Origin: Desulfocapsa sp.
GTDB taxonomy: Bacteria; Desulfobacterota; Desulfobulbia; Desulfobulbales; Desulfocapsaceae
Direction of reading: 5' to 3'
Length of the DNA stretch: 51,728 nt
NCBI GenBank assembly: GCA_016765495.1
Contig: JAESPV010000035.1
Span: 1-51,728 of the forward strand
The notes under the pieces: model-generated
What the model was told of the DNA's origin: nothing
The model's database searches: none
What the model saw: the letters and a program-made list of their open reading frames with translations, nothing else
Position numbers and translations under genes: made by a program
In this document: piece by piece, positions 28,168 through 37,150 of the stretch
Layout: every line of letters begins with the position of its first letter
Position numbering within the stretch: position 1 is the stretch's first letter

Positions 28168-28210
28168 TATGCAATTAACCAACCGAGGTTTTCGATTGGT
28201 TAATTGCATA
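28168..28210. repeat. Perfect 15-bp inverted repeat after ppiD-like gene
   Basis: TATGCAATTAACCAA (28168-28182) pairs exactly with TTGGTTAATTGCATA (28196-28210) across 13 bases. There is no T-run directly after, so it is not a textbook terminator. It abuts the preceding hairpin with no gap. Confidence 0.55.
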
Positions 28211-28548
28211 ACTATTTCTTATTTTCCGGTCTCTATTTTCTTCAACCTTCCCAGCAAGTTCCTGACAAGCCCAACACCCATGTTCCAGGCAAAATGTTCC
28301 CTCCCTGACAAGTTGCTGTTCAGCCTCGCCTGAACTCTTCCGTCCCCCAAAAAAAAAAGAGAACCTATGCTACTCATCCATCTTTAAATACTTCCCAGGA
28401 CAGGATCAAATGGAATCACTGGATATTCTTTTATTTATTTTTCCTTCATTATATGGTAAGAAGTCCGTTTCGGCCTGCTCAACGCAGGTTCCATGGCTTA
28501 TCTCTTGTGAGGGGTAGGCTTTAAACTTGTTGCACCCCTATAAATACA

Positions 28549-31500
28549 ATGCAAGACCCTAGTCACGAATTACTCCAGCAATACGAAAAACTCAGTCCTT
28601 TTGAACAGACTCTTCTTCAATTTCAATCAATTGTTTACGAACCTGCTCACACAACCTTAATTGTCAATTGCCTGCGTAAACTTGATATCCGCAGTCCTCG
28701 AAGCAATAGGCCCACTGCTGCCAACCTGAATCACTATTTTGGTAAATTCCAAGAAGCTGGCCTTCTCACCAAGGAACGACAATGCCCACATGTCCTTGTT
28801 GAAAAACTTAGCCGCATTGCAGTGCAGGAAGGGAATTTTGCCACCTACGCCAAAGTCATCCGCAAGGAAGCTCCGGTATCCTATTACTACGGGAAGTGGA
28901 CTACTCGCTGCTGGCGTGCCATGCGTGAAATGCGAATTGGGATATACACTCAAGACTTTGCTCTGATCGATGATGCACTCGAATTTCTATCCGGACAGTG
29001 TCGTGACATCCTTTCCCCCTTGCCGCCAACTGTCCAGGTAATAACATCCCCCTTTGACCCGGTATGGTTTAGAAGCTTAGCTCCCTCATTCCAATTTTTC
29101 CTCTTGGACAGTATCTTCCGCTACGAGCTTGCAAGTCTGAGCAACTACCCTGAGATTCTCACCTACCTTACTGAAGAAACAGGCCTTGAGGAGCTGAGCC
29201 AGGATGAGAAACTCCCTTTTCAGCGTATTCTTTTTAGCCAATATATCTTTCGAGGACAACTTACTAATGCCAAGCAGCTCCTTGAAGAAAACAGCGAGAG
29301 CTTTTTGGGAACCGGAGCTGCGGGCACGCTTGCCTTCCTTTCCGGCCAGGCAGACATCACAGCGGAGCTCTTTGAAGCTGATCTCACTTTTCTTCGTGAA
29401 TTGACAGGTGGTGACAATGTGGCTTTTTTTGGCCCCACAGGTCTTTTCCATGCCCTCGCCACTCTGCAAAACGACCAGACTGATCAGGATCAGAACGTGG
29501 CCCACCAGATTGGAATCACTCAATCTCTTTTCAAAGACAGCGTGGAAGAAAAAGCCTACCAGGTATTTGCCACATTTCTTCAGATAAGAAACAGTACAGC
29601 ACTGCCAGGCGAGGAAATGCGTTTTTATAAGGATGACGAGCCCCACAGTCTAACCATCCTCTTCACTGCACTCTTTCAATACTGGCTCAATTCCAGCCTG
29701 AATCCCGAAGTGAAAACCCATGTGGAAGCCCTGTACCAGAAGGCAATGGCCAATGGCTTTCACTTCTATTCACTAAACCTGGCTGCCATTCTTGCGGGAA
29801 CGACCCAGGACGATGAACAATACAACGAGGTCGTCAGCCGTCTCAGCAAAGAGACAGGGCTCAGTCCACTTATCAATATTCTTCAGTCTGAAGAACCATG
29901 GAAACGAAACCTACAGGCACTTATCCAGGTTACGGCTTCCCCTCAGGAATCCGGAGGCGACTTATCGGAAAGACTTATCTGGATGGTGGAGTATACCGAC
30001 GGCAAAATGCACATCAGTCCCAAAGAGCAGAAACGCAACCAGGCTGGAAACTGGAGTAAAGGCCGGCCCATTTCACTCTCGCGTCTCTATTCTGGAAAAC
30101 TTCCCTATCTCTCTGTTCAAGACAGAAAGATTTCCGCCTGTATTCAAAAACAGATCAACCCGGACACCCATGGAATCAGCTACCATTTTGAGATGGATAA
30201 AACGCTACTTGCCATGATTAACCACCCTCTGCTCTTCTTTAGTAAATCCCCCGGAACACCTGTGGAATTCATGAGCGGAGAACCGGAACTACTTGTTGAA
30301 GAACGAGGTACTCAGCTTCATATCTGTTTTGCCCAGGAAGTTACAGAGGATACTATTACCATCTTCCAGGAGACTCCCACCAGATACAAGATCATTGAAA
30401 TCAACGACAATCACCGCAGGATTGCGCAGATTACCGGGACAAATGGCTTAGTGGTCCCCATTGATGCCAGCGAGCAGGTTCTCACCGCCATTGGCAATAT
30501 CTCTTCGTTTATGACCGTTCACTCAGCCATTGCCGCTGATATTCAACCGGGATCCCAGACTAATATTGAGCAGGTTGAAGCAGATCCCACAATATATATG
30601 CACCTTCTCCCCTATGGAACCGGTTTCAGATTAGATATGTTTGTAAAACCCTTCTCCAACGGAGGACACTATCTCAAACCGGGACAGGGAGTTGAAAATA
30701 TTATCGCAGAGGTACGCGGCAAGCGACTACAAACCAAACGAAACCTCGGACTTGAAGAGCAAATGGCTCGTGAGGTTGAAGAATCCTGCCCCATACTTGA
30801 TCTTGCCATAGACCTTGAACAGGACAACGACCGGGAATGGCATCTCCAGGATCCAGATGACTGTCTTCAAGCCTTACAGGAACTGCAAGCCATTCAGGAT
30901 CAGGTGGTGATTGAATGGCCAGAGGGAGAAAAACTCAACATCACCCACCAGGCATCGCTTAAGAATCTTAATTTAAAAGTACGCACCAATCAACAAAACT
31001 GGTTTGCCCTCTCCGGGGAGCTCAAACTTGACCAGGATACCGTGATTGACCTTAGAGAGCTCCTTCTCAAAACTAAAAACTCTCATGGTAATTTTATTCA
31101 AATTCGTGAAGGTCAGTTTCTGGCTCTTACCCAGGAATTCAAAAAGAAACTTGAAGAAATTAATCTCTTTTCCGAGGGGACAACCAATGAAGATGGAGAG
31201 CTACTCATTCACCACCTTGCTGCCATTCCTCTGGAAAAACTCGTTGAAGAGGCTCAAGCTACGGTTGACGCCGGCTGGAAAGATCAAATCAAACGTATCC
31301 ATGAAAGCCAATCTTTCAAACCACAACTGCCCTCAACACTTCGCGCCGAGTTACGGGATTACCAGATTGAAGGATACAACTGGATATCCCGTCTGGCACA
31401 CTGGGGCGTTGGTGGTTGCCTTGCCGATGACATGGGTCTTGGAAAAACAATCCAGGGACTGGCGGCTATTCTTTCAGCAGCAGCTGACGGCCCCTCACTC

Positions 31501-32718
31501 GTCATAGCACCAACTTCCGTATCCAATAACTGGATGTCGGAAGTTGATCGTTTTGCTCCAACGCTTAACATTAAAACGCTTGCCGGGAAAAACAGAGTTC
31601 AGACCATTGCCGGGCTTGGAAAATTCGACCTGTTAATTACCACTTACACTCTCCTGCAGCAGGAAACCGATCTGCTCGCTGGTGTCTACTGGCAGACCAT
31701 TATTCTTGACGAAGCTCAAGCCATCAAAAATGCTGCGACCAAACGATCCAAAGCAGCCATGGCTCTTAAGGGAAGATTTAAACTCATCACCACTGGAACT
31801 CCCGTTGAAAATCACCTTGGTGAGCTATGGAATTTGTTTCATTTTATTAATCCGGGACTGCTTGGAAGTCTGAATCGCTTTAACGAACGTTTTGCAATTC
31901 CAATCGAACGTTACCATAATCGTGATGCCAGGCTCAAACTCAAAAAGCTGATCAGACCATTTATTCTGCGCCGTATCAAATCACAGGTTCTGGAAGAGCT
32001 TCCACCACGAACCGAGGTCACACTCGAAGTGGAGATGAGTGAGGAAGAGAAACTCTTTTACGAAGCACTCAGGCAGAATGCTTTGGAAGTACTTGAAAAT
32101 AATCGGGAGAAAAAGGCACGTCACCTGCAAATTTTAACTGAAATCATGAAGCTCCGTCAGGCGTGCTGCAACCCAAAACTCATCACTCCAGACACCAGCA
32201 TTAGTAGTTCCAAGCTGAAAGTTTTTGCCTCAGTGGTGGACGATCTGCTCGATGGAGGACACAAAGCCCTTATCTTCAGTCAATTTATTGGTCACCTTTC
32301 GATTTTAAGACAACACCTTGATGAAAAAGGGATTCATTACCGTTATCTTGATGGCGCCACAAGCAGCCCTCGCCGCAAACAGGAAGTAGACAGATTTCAG
32401 TCAGGTGAAGGAGACCTTTTCCTTATCAGCCTGAAAGCTGGCGGCCTTGGTTTAAATCTTACTGCTGCTGATTACGTTATCCACATGGATCCCTGGTGGA
32501 ATCCTGCCGTTGAAGATCAGGCATCTGACCGTGCACACAGGATTGGACAGACCAGGCCGGTTACAATATACAGACTGGTTTGCAAGAACACCATTGAAGA
32601 GAAAATTGTCCAATTACATCAGGAAAAACGGGATCTGGCTGGAAGTCTTCTGGAAGGTTCTGACATGAGTGCCAAAATGACAAGCGAAGATTTACTGGAT
32701 CTCATTCGCAGAAAATAG
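28549..32718 (+). CDS. SNF2-family DEAD/DEAH-box ATPase
   Basis: 1389 residues. The C-terminal ~450 residues form a complete SNF2/Swi2 motor: motif I LADDMGLGKTIQ (~958), motif II DEAQ (~1053), TGTPVENHLGELW, then RecA2 with FSQF, SLKAGGLGLNLTAADYV (~1293) and QASDRAHRIGQTRPV. The first ~900 residues carry no motif I know; a SNF2-associated region and winged-helix-like start (residues 10-70) are guesses. Such proteins remodel protein-DNA or polymerase complexes; in bacteria a role in transcription recycling (RapA-like) or defence is possible. It stands alone, with no defence partners adjacent. Confidence 0.9.
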   Translation: MQDPSHELLQQYEKLSPFEQTLLQFQSIVYEPAHTTLIVNCLRKLDIRSPRSNRPTAANLNHYFGKFQEAGLLTKERQCPHVLVEKLSRIAVQEGNFATYAKVIRKEAPVSYYYGKWTTRCWRAMREMRIGIYTQDFALIDDALEFLSGQCRDILSPLPPTVQVITSPFDPVWFRSLAPSFQFFLLDSIFRYELASLSNYPEILTYLTEETGLEELSQDEKLPFQRILFSQYIFRGQLTNAKQLLEENSESFLGTGAAGTLAFLSGQADITAELFEADLTFLRELTGGDNVAFFGPTGLFHALATLQNDQTDQDQNVAHQIGITQSLFKDSVEEKAYQVFATFLQIRNSTALPGEEMRFYKDDEPHSLTILFTALFQYWLNSSLNPEVKTHVEALYQKAMANGFHFYSLNLAAILAGTTQDDEQYNEVVSRLSKETGLSPLINILQSEEPWKRNLQALIQVTASPQESGGDLSERLIWMVEYTDGKMHISPKEQKRNQAGNWSKGRPISLSRLYSGKLPYLSVQDRKISACIQKQINPDTHGISYHFEMDKTLLAMINHPLLFFSKSPGTPVEFMSGEPELLVEERGTQLHICFAQEVTEDTITIFQETPTRYKIIEINDNHRRIAQITGTNGLVVPIDASEQVLTAIGNISSFMTVHSAIAADIQPGSQTNIEQVEADPTIYMHLLPYGTGFRLDMFVKPFSNGGHYLKPGQGVENIIAEVRGKRLQTKRNLGLEEQMAREVEESCPILDLAIDLEQDNDREWHLQDPDDCLQALQELQAIQDQVVIEWPEGEKLNITHQASLKNLNLKVRTNQQNWFALSGELKLDQDTVIDLRELLLKTKNSHGNFIQIREGQFLALTQEFKKKLEEINLFSEGTTNEDGELLIHHLAAIPLEKLVEEAQATVDAGWKDQIKRIHESQSFKPQLPSTLRAELRDYQIEGYNWISRLAHWGVGGCLADDMGLGKTIQGLAAILSAAADGPSLVIAPTSVSNNWMSEVDRFAPTLNIKTLAGKNRVQTIAGLGKFDLLITTYTLLQQETDLLAGVYWQTIILDEAQAIKNAATKRSKAAMALKGRFKLITTGTPVENHLGELWNLFHFINPGLLGSLNRFNERFAIPIERYHNRDARLKLKKLIRPFILRRIKSQVLEELPPRTEVTLEVEMSEEEKLFYEALRQNALEVLENNREKKARHLQILTEIMKLRQACCNPKLITPDTSISSSKLKVFASVVDDLLDGGHKALIFSQFIGHLSILRQHLDEKGIHYRYLDGATSSPRRKQEVDRFQSGEGDLFLISLKAGGLGLNLTAADYVIHMDPWWNPAVEDQASDRAHRIGQTRPVTIYRLVCKNTIEEKIVQLHQEKRDLAGSLLEGSDMSAKMTSEDLLDLIRRK

Positions 32719-32721
32719 CAT

Positions 32722-32763
32722 TTTCTCTGTTCATTCCTGCACAGGCGGGAATGAACAGAGAAA
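32722..32763. terminator. Perfect 16-bp hairpin between convergent genes
   Basis: TTTCTCTGTTCATTCC (32722-32737) pairs exactly with GGAATGAACAGAGAAA (32748-32763) around TGCACAGGCG. It lies between the convergent SNF2 and cobA-hemD stops. The T-run is poor, so termination is inferred from position. The core CATTCC...GGAATG resembles dispersed repeats seen in other genomes. Confidence 0.5.
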
Positions 32764-32790
32764 CATATGTGACGTTCCAGAAAGCGGAAT

Positions 32791-34332
32791 TTACTTAGAG
32801 TAATAATCTACGATTGCATAAACCATATCAGGGATGGTGTATGTTTCTGGCTGGATATCAACCGTAAGCCCGGTATCTGTCACCGTTTTTGCTGTAATTG
32901 GGCCAATTGCCGCAATTGTTACTTCGTGCATTAAGCGTTTTAAGTCTGAATCATTTTCCGCATCCACCATGGAGAGGAAATTACGAACGGTGGAAGAACT
33001 GGTGAAGGTTACCATGTCTACTTTCCCAGACTCAAGCTCTTCACGCAGCTGCTCACGTTTCCCTACAGGTGCAACATTTTTGTACACTGGAGCCACTGTA
33101 ACCTGGGCTCCTGCGCCACGTAATGTTTCAGGAAGAATCTCACGTGCTTTTTCAGCCCTCGGGATGAGGACATTACGTCCTTGAACTCCCTGATCGAGTA
33201 GTGATTCGGCAAGGCCCTCTCCCGTAAACACATCAGGAAGCAGATCCGCACGTACTCCATACTCAAGCAACAGGTCAGCAGTTGCTTTTCCAACAGCTGC
33301 TACACACGGACCCTTCATGCTCCTGGCATCCATTCCCCTTGCATACAGTCGTTCAAAAAAGTATTTCACGCCATTTAAGGATGTGAACAGAATCCAGTGA
33401 TACTCTTCAAGGCGTTCGAGTTCCTCATCAAGAACCTCATATGAATCCACAGGCTCAATCTTAATTGTGGAATATTCGATACAGTTTCCACCATTCTCCT
33501 CAAGTCCTGCCATAAGTTCGGAAGCCTGCTCACGAGTTCTAGTGACAACAATTCGCTTGCCAAAAAGCGGCCTTTTTTCAAACCAGTCGATTTTTTTACG
33601 AAGATTCACCACCTCACCGACAATGATTAGTGCGGGTGGTTTAATTCCAGCTTCACGAACGATATCAACAATGGTGTCCAGAGTTCCAACAACAGAGCGT
33701 TGTTCAGGAGTTGATGCCCAGCGAACAACTGCCACGGGTGTTTGGGGAGCTCGACCGTGGTCAACAAGGTTTTTTACAATGAGAGGAAGGTTTTTAATCC
33801 CCATATATACAACGAGTGTACCGGCACCAGTTGCAAGTTTTGCCCAATTAATATTGGACCCTGGCTTTGTGGGATCTTCGTGACCTGTCAGAAAAGCTAC
33901 AGATGCGGTATAGTCACGATGGGTAATGGGGATACCTGCATAGGTTGCAGCAGCTGTTGCTGATGTGACACCGGGTACTACTTCAAAATCGACACCGGAG
34001 TCAGACAACACCTCAACTTCCTCACCACCCCGGCCAAAGATAAAGGGATCGCCACCTTTTAAACGAACAACAGTCTTCCCCGTTTCCGCCCAATCAACCA
34101 GCATCTGATTGATCTCTTCCTGGGTGTGGGTATGTTTCACACCACCTTTTTTCCCGGCGTAGATAAGCTTCGCTTCTTTTGGTACGTACTTTAAAAGTTT
34201 AGGATTTGCAAGATAGTCATACACAACTACCTGGGCACGCTCTAAAATATATTTCCCTCTTACTGTTATAAGACCTGGGTCACCGGGACCTGCACCGACA
34301 AGGTACACTTTTCCTTTTCTTATTTTACTCAT
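32791..34332 (-). CDS. Fused uroporphyrinogen-III C-methyltransferase/uroporphyrinogen-III synthase
   Basis: 513 residues. The N-terminal ~250 are SUMT (CobA): VYLVGAGPGDPGLITVRG and GGDPFIFGRGGEE are the SAM and substrate motifs, with ITHRDYTASVAFLTGHE. The C-terminal ~250 are HemD (GKRIVVTRTREQASEL..., VDMVTFTSSSTVRNF). Together they close hydroxymethylbilane to uroporphyrinogen III and methylate it to precorrin-2, the substrate of the Met8-type protein at 9442-10131. This fusion is common in Desulfobacterota and Firmicutes. hemC is not in view. Confidence 0.95.
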   Translation of the reverse strand: MSKIRKGKVYLVGAGPGDPGLITVRGKYILERAQVVVYDYLANPKLLKYVPKEAKLIYAGKKGGVKHTHTQEEINQMLVDWAETGKTVVRLKGGDPFIFGRGGEEVEVLSDSGVDFEVVPGVTSATAAATYAGIPITHRDYTASVAFLTGHEDPTKPGSNINWAKLATGAGTLVVYMGIKNLPLIVKNLVDHGRAPQTPVAVVRWASTPEQRSVVGTLDTIVDIVREAGIKPPALIIVGEVVNLRKKIDWFEKRPLFGKRIVVTRTREQASELMAGLEENGGNCIEYSTIKIEPVDSYEVLDEELERLEEYHWILFTSLNGVKYFFERLYARGMDARSMKGPCVAAVGKATADLLLEYGVRADLLPDVFTGEGLAESLLDQGVQGRNVLIPRAEKAREILPETLRGAGAQVTVAPVYKNVAPVGKREQLREELESGKVDMVTFTSSSTVRNFLSMVDAENDSDLKRLMHEVTIAAIGPITAKTVTDTGLTVDIQPETYTIPDMVYAIVDYYSK

Positions 34333-34373
34333 AATATGTATCCAACAAAGACGACAAGTGTCTTACTGTATAA

Positions 34374-34419
34374 GGAACGTACACGAAATAACCTGAACAA
34401 CGTATTTCGTGTACGTTCC
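34374..34419. repeat. Perfect 17-bp inverted repeat upstream of cobA-hemD
   Basis: GGAACGTACACGAAATA (34374-34390) pairs exactly with TATTTCGTGTACGTTCC (34403-34419) across 12 bases. It lies 42 bases upstream of the cobA-hemD start and about 100 bases after the end of the DHS-like gene, so it could be a transcript end, an operator or a mobile hairpin. See also 28122-28167. Confidence 0.6.
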
Positions 34420-34516
34420 CAAATTAGATCGGGTGTTTTTTGTTTATTGTTTTTTGTTTATTTCCGCCACCCGATATTCTTCCAAAATGACCAAGAATGC
34501 ATAACGCGTCCGTCTT

Positions 34517-35467
34517 TTAGCAGTTTTCACTCAATTCATCAAGTAATGATGCCGCCAGCAATGGAATCATCAGCTCGTGATGCCCAATAATATTATATCC
34601 TCGTCCACCTGTCGCAGTCGGTCTATTCACCACATTTGTAAGAGTCCGATACTGCTTCATAAAATCAAAATTAGCCGTTGTGAAGTTATCAACCCTGTGT
34701 CCAAGGTTTCGAACCAGAGTCAATGCCTTTAGAAAGACCTCAGGGAGCAAAACCGCAGAGCCGACATTAAGGTATGCTCCGCCCTGCAAGTCAGCCACCT
34801 CGGAACAAAACAACCTGAAATCATGATGAGATGTTTGCCCAATATCAGCACCGGAGGCCGAAGGATGAATATGGATAATATCTGTTCCCATAGCAACATG
34901 AACCGTCACGGGAATTCCAAGTCTTGCTGCAGTGGCAAGTAAACTCATATCGTTATACGGGAAATCTCTGGTCAACAGATATTCACCCACTGCCTGCCCC
35001 ATGCCAATATTTTCACTCGCGCCCAGTGTTATGGCACCGTTTAAAACTTCGCCAGTTTCCTTAGCAGCACCGAATGCACCATCACCAAGAACATCACCAA
35101 CTTCTTCCGAAGTTGATCCTGCCATGGCAATTTCAGCATCATGAATAATACAGGCACCATTCATCGCCAGCCCTGTAATAATGGAACGTTTCATAAGATC
35201 AATGATCACAGGATTCAAACCAACTTTAATGACATGAGCACCCATCCCCATGATAATCGGTCTGCCACAACGATGCGCCTTTGCAAGACGATGAATAAGT
35301 TCCGGGAGATCATGCCCTAGAAGCTGATCCGGCAGAGATGCCATAAAACTGCGAAGGCTTGAGTTCTCTTTTACCGGACTTCCAAAATGCTCAACAGTGA
35401 CCTTGGAAAAACGATCATGCAGGGAATACGTCTTCAGGCCACTTAAATCAATAGGATTATACTTCAC
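34517..35467 (-). CDS. Deoxyhypusine-synthase-like protein coupled to gmhA
   Basis: 316 residues, cytoplasmic. It resembles a bacterial family with a deoxyhypusine-synthase-like NAD-binding fold (GRPIIMGMGAHVIKVGLNPV, MAGSTSEEVGDVLGDGAFG, GRGYNIIGHHELMIPLL); the assignment is tentative, and bacteria lack hypusine in their EF-P. The start is taken as GTG at 35467, seven bases after GGGAG, overlapping the gmhA end by 11 bases; an ATG at 35557 inside gmhA would be a 101-base overlap. Coupling to gmhA suggests a role with sugar or lipopolysaccharide precursors. Confidence 0.65.
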   Translation of the reverse strand: MKYNPIDLSGLKTYSLHDRFSKVTVEHFGSPVKENSSLRSFMASLPDQLLGHDLPELIHRLAKAHRCGRPIIMGMGAHVIKVGLNPVIIDLMKRSIITGLAMNGACIIHDAEIAMAGSTSEEVGDVLGDGAFGAAKETGEVLNGAITLGASENIGMGQAVGEYLLTRDFPYNDMSLLATAARLGIPVTVHVAMGTDIIHIHPSASGADIGQTSHHDFRLFCSEVADLQGGAYLNVGSAVLLPEVFLKALTLVRNLGHRVDNFTTANFDFMKQYRTLTNVVNRPTATGGRGYNIIGHHELMIPLLAASLLDELSENC

Positions 35468-36041
35468 CAAAAATCTCCCGTTCGACAAGTTCACAGAGAA
35501 GATGTTCCGCAAAGAGGTGTACTTCCTGTATATGTTGTGTTTTAACAGCGGGAACATTCAAGGTAAGATCTGCAAGTCGTCCCACCTCCCCTCCATCCCC
35601 TGTCACACCACCAGTGAGCGCTGCTGTGCGCATTCCAATTGTTTTTGCAGCCTCTATTGCCCGAATAACATTCACAGAACCTCCTGATGTGGAGATTCCC
35701 AGCGCAAGGTCTTCCGGTTTTCCAAGGGCTTGCACCTGTTTTGCAAAGATCTCATCAAAGGAAAAGTCATTACCTATAGACGTGATAGTTGAAGTGTCTG
35801 TGGTAAGCGCAATGGCAGCCATTGGCCTTCTGTTAATAAGAAAACGATTTACAAATTCTGCGGCCATATGCTGCGCATCGGCAGCACTTCCGCCATTGCC
35901 AAATATTAGAATTTTACCACCCTGCCTGAGGGTTTTCACCATCTGGCAAGCCAGATCAATAAGAGTTTTGCGACTCTCATTTACAAAGGCTTCCTGAGCC
36001 TTCACTGCATTAATTAACGCTTCAGAGACAATTTGTTCCAT
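35457..36041 (-). CDS. gmhA: Sedoheptulose-7-phosphate isomerase GmhA
   Basis: Converts sedoheptulose-7-phosphate to D-glycero-D-manno-heptose-7-phosphate, the first step to the inner-core heptose of lipopolysaccharide. 194 residues with the SIS fold: ILIFGNGGSAADAQHMAAEF, DTSTITSIGNDFSFDEIFAKQ and LGISTSGGSVNVI. The usual length is 190-200. The other heptose genes (hldE, gmhB) are not in the window. Its stop region overlaps the DHS-like gene start. Confidence 0.95.
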   Translation of the reverse strand: MEQIVSEALINAVKAQEAFVNESRKTLIDLACQMVKTLRQGGKILIFGNGGSAADAQHMAAEFVNRFLINRRPMAAIALTTDTSTITSIGNDFSFDEIFAKQVQALGKPEDLALGISTSGGSVNVIRAIEAAKTIGMRTAALTGGVTGDGGEVGRLADLTLNVPAVKTQHIQEVHLFAEHLLCELVEREIFGEV

Positions 36042-36130
36042 AGTTCAATACAAAGTCTTTATGAAATAACAAAAAAATGAAAAAACGACATCACCAGACA
36101 ACTAATTTAGAATATCCCAACACAAATAGC

Positions 36131-36170
36131 AAAAAAAATGGGCATACCGCAATAATTGCGAATATGCCCA
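36131..36170 (-). terminator. Intrinsic terminator of adk
   Basis: TGGGCATA (36139-36146) pairs with TATGCCCA (36163-36170), with an inner stem CGCAAT/ATTGCG. On the minus strand it is followed by eight T. It is 47 bases after the adk stop codon. Confidence 0.9.
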
Positions 36171-36216
36171 GGCGAAAAAGACTGTCACCAAGACAGCTTA
36201 TCCCAATTTAACGATA

Positions 36217-36894
36217 TCAGTCCAGCTCTGCGAGAATTGCTGCTGTTACTTCTTTAATTCCCATGGAACCATCAACGGAAATCACTTTAGCGTCTGTATT
36301 CTTAAAATAATTCACAGCTGCCATGGTTCCGGTTTCAGTATCATAGTAAATATTATGACGTTTATTGATTGCCTCTTCGTCCTGATCATCGGCACGAGCA
36401 CTAAGCTCTCCACCACATACGCGGCAGACAAGTTTCCCATCTTTTTCCACAGGCTTAATGGCATCAAAGGCAATGTGATTAGGGTGATTATTATCATTGG
36501 CACAGAGACGACGACCCATTATTCGATCTTTGGCAACCTCACGATCAAGCAAAATTTCCATAACATAATCTATTTTCATTCCGGCTTCTTTCAAGGCACT
36601 GTCAAGAGCCTCTGCCTGAGCAAGAGAACGAGGAAAGCCATCGAGCAACCAACCTTTTTCTTTGGATTTTGCAAGGGTCTCAAGAACCATTGGGATGGTG
36701 ATTTCATCAGGTACCAGATCGCCGGATTCGATAAATGCTTTTGCTTTTTTACCAAGCTCGGTTCCACCTTTGATATGCTCGCGGAAAATAGCACCGGACT
36801 CGATGTGATCCATACCGTACTTGTCTTTTACAATAGCACCCTGAGTACCTTTACCACTTCCGTTTGGTCCAAATGCAAGAATGTTTACAGCCAT
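36217..36894 (-). CDS. adk: Adenylate kinase
   Basis: Interconverts ATP + AMP and 2 ADP. 225 residues: P-loop FGPNGSGKGTQ, AMP-binding SGAIFREHI, DGFPRSLAQAEAL, and a long lid with cysteines (CANDNNHPN, CRVCGG) suggesting a partial zinc lid. The start is ATG 36894 (MAVNILAFG) with AAGGAGAC upstream; a frame open to 36969 is not needed. Single-gene unit with its own terminator. Confidence 0.95.
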   Translation of the reverse strand: MAVNILAFGPNGSGKGTQGAIVKDKYGMDHIESGAIFREHIKGGTELGKKAKAFIESGDLVPDEITIPMVLETLAKSKEKGWLLDGFPRSLAQAEALDSALKEAGMKIDYVMEILLDREVAKDRIMGRRLCANDNNHPNHIAFDAIKPVEKDGKLVCRVCGGELSARADDQDEEAINKRHNIYYDTETGTMAAVNYFKNTDAKVISVDGSMGIKEVTAAILAELD

Positions 36895-37150
36895 GTTTGT
36901 CTCCTTTAGGCAAATTGTATAGTTTAGTACAAGCCTGAAATAACAGACAAAACTCGTACCAGTCCGCATAAAATCATGAATGAATCCTCACTCAAAAAAA
37001 TCAGTTGATAACCATAATCGAAAAATGAAAATCTATCTACTAAAATATCCATCCGTAACTTTTTGACATTCGGTGGGAAAGAGAGTATTTTCCGACGAAC
37101 AATACGCTTTCAGGAGTAACCTTAAGAAAAAACTTAATTCTATATACGTT
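36895..37150. other. Divergent adk/hom spacer
   Basis: 256 AT-rich bases between two divergent genes. Both promoters should lie here, but no clean -10/-35 pair or attenuator could be fixed by eye; no threonine/isoleucine-rich leader peptide is seen upstream of hom. Confidence 0.4.

Larger units (their letters stand above)
28112..28548. other. Spacer with two tandem hairpins between ppiD-like and SNF2 genes
   Basis: 437 bases without a gene. It contains two adjacent inverted repeats right after the ppiD-like stop, and further on an A-run at 28349-28360. The short plus-strand frame near 28115-28333 covers the hairpins and is not credible. Confidence 0.45.

Noticed and set aside
28115..28333. 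72-residue plus-strand frame after the ppiD-like gene
   Set aside because: It spans both inverted repeats at 28122-28210 and shows no coding character.
28549..32718. SNF2 protein as part of a DISARM or BREX system
   Set aside because: No partner genes (methylase, PglX, BrxC, BrxL) are adjacent, and the pglZ relic is about 8 kb away and non-functional.
36895..37150. Amino-acid attenuator or riboswitch upstream of hom
   Set aside because: No leader peptide rich in threonine or isoleucine, no recognised aptamer and no terminator hairpin with a T-run before the start codon.
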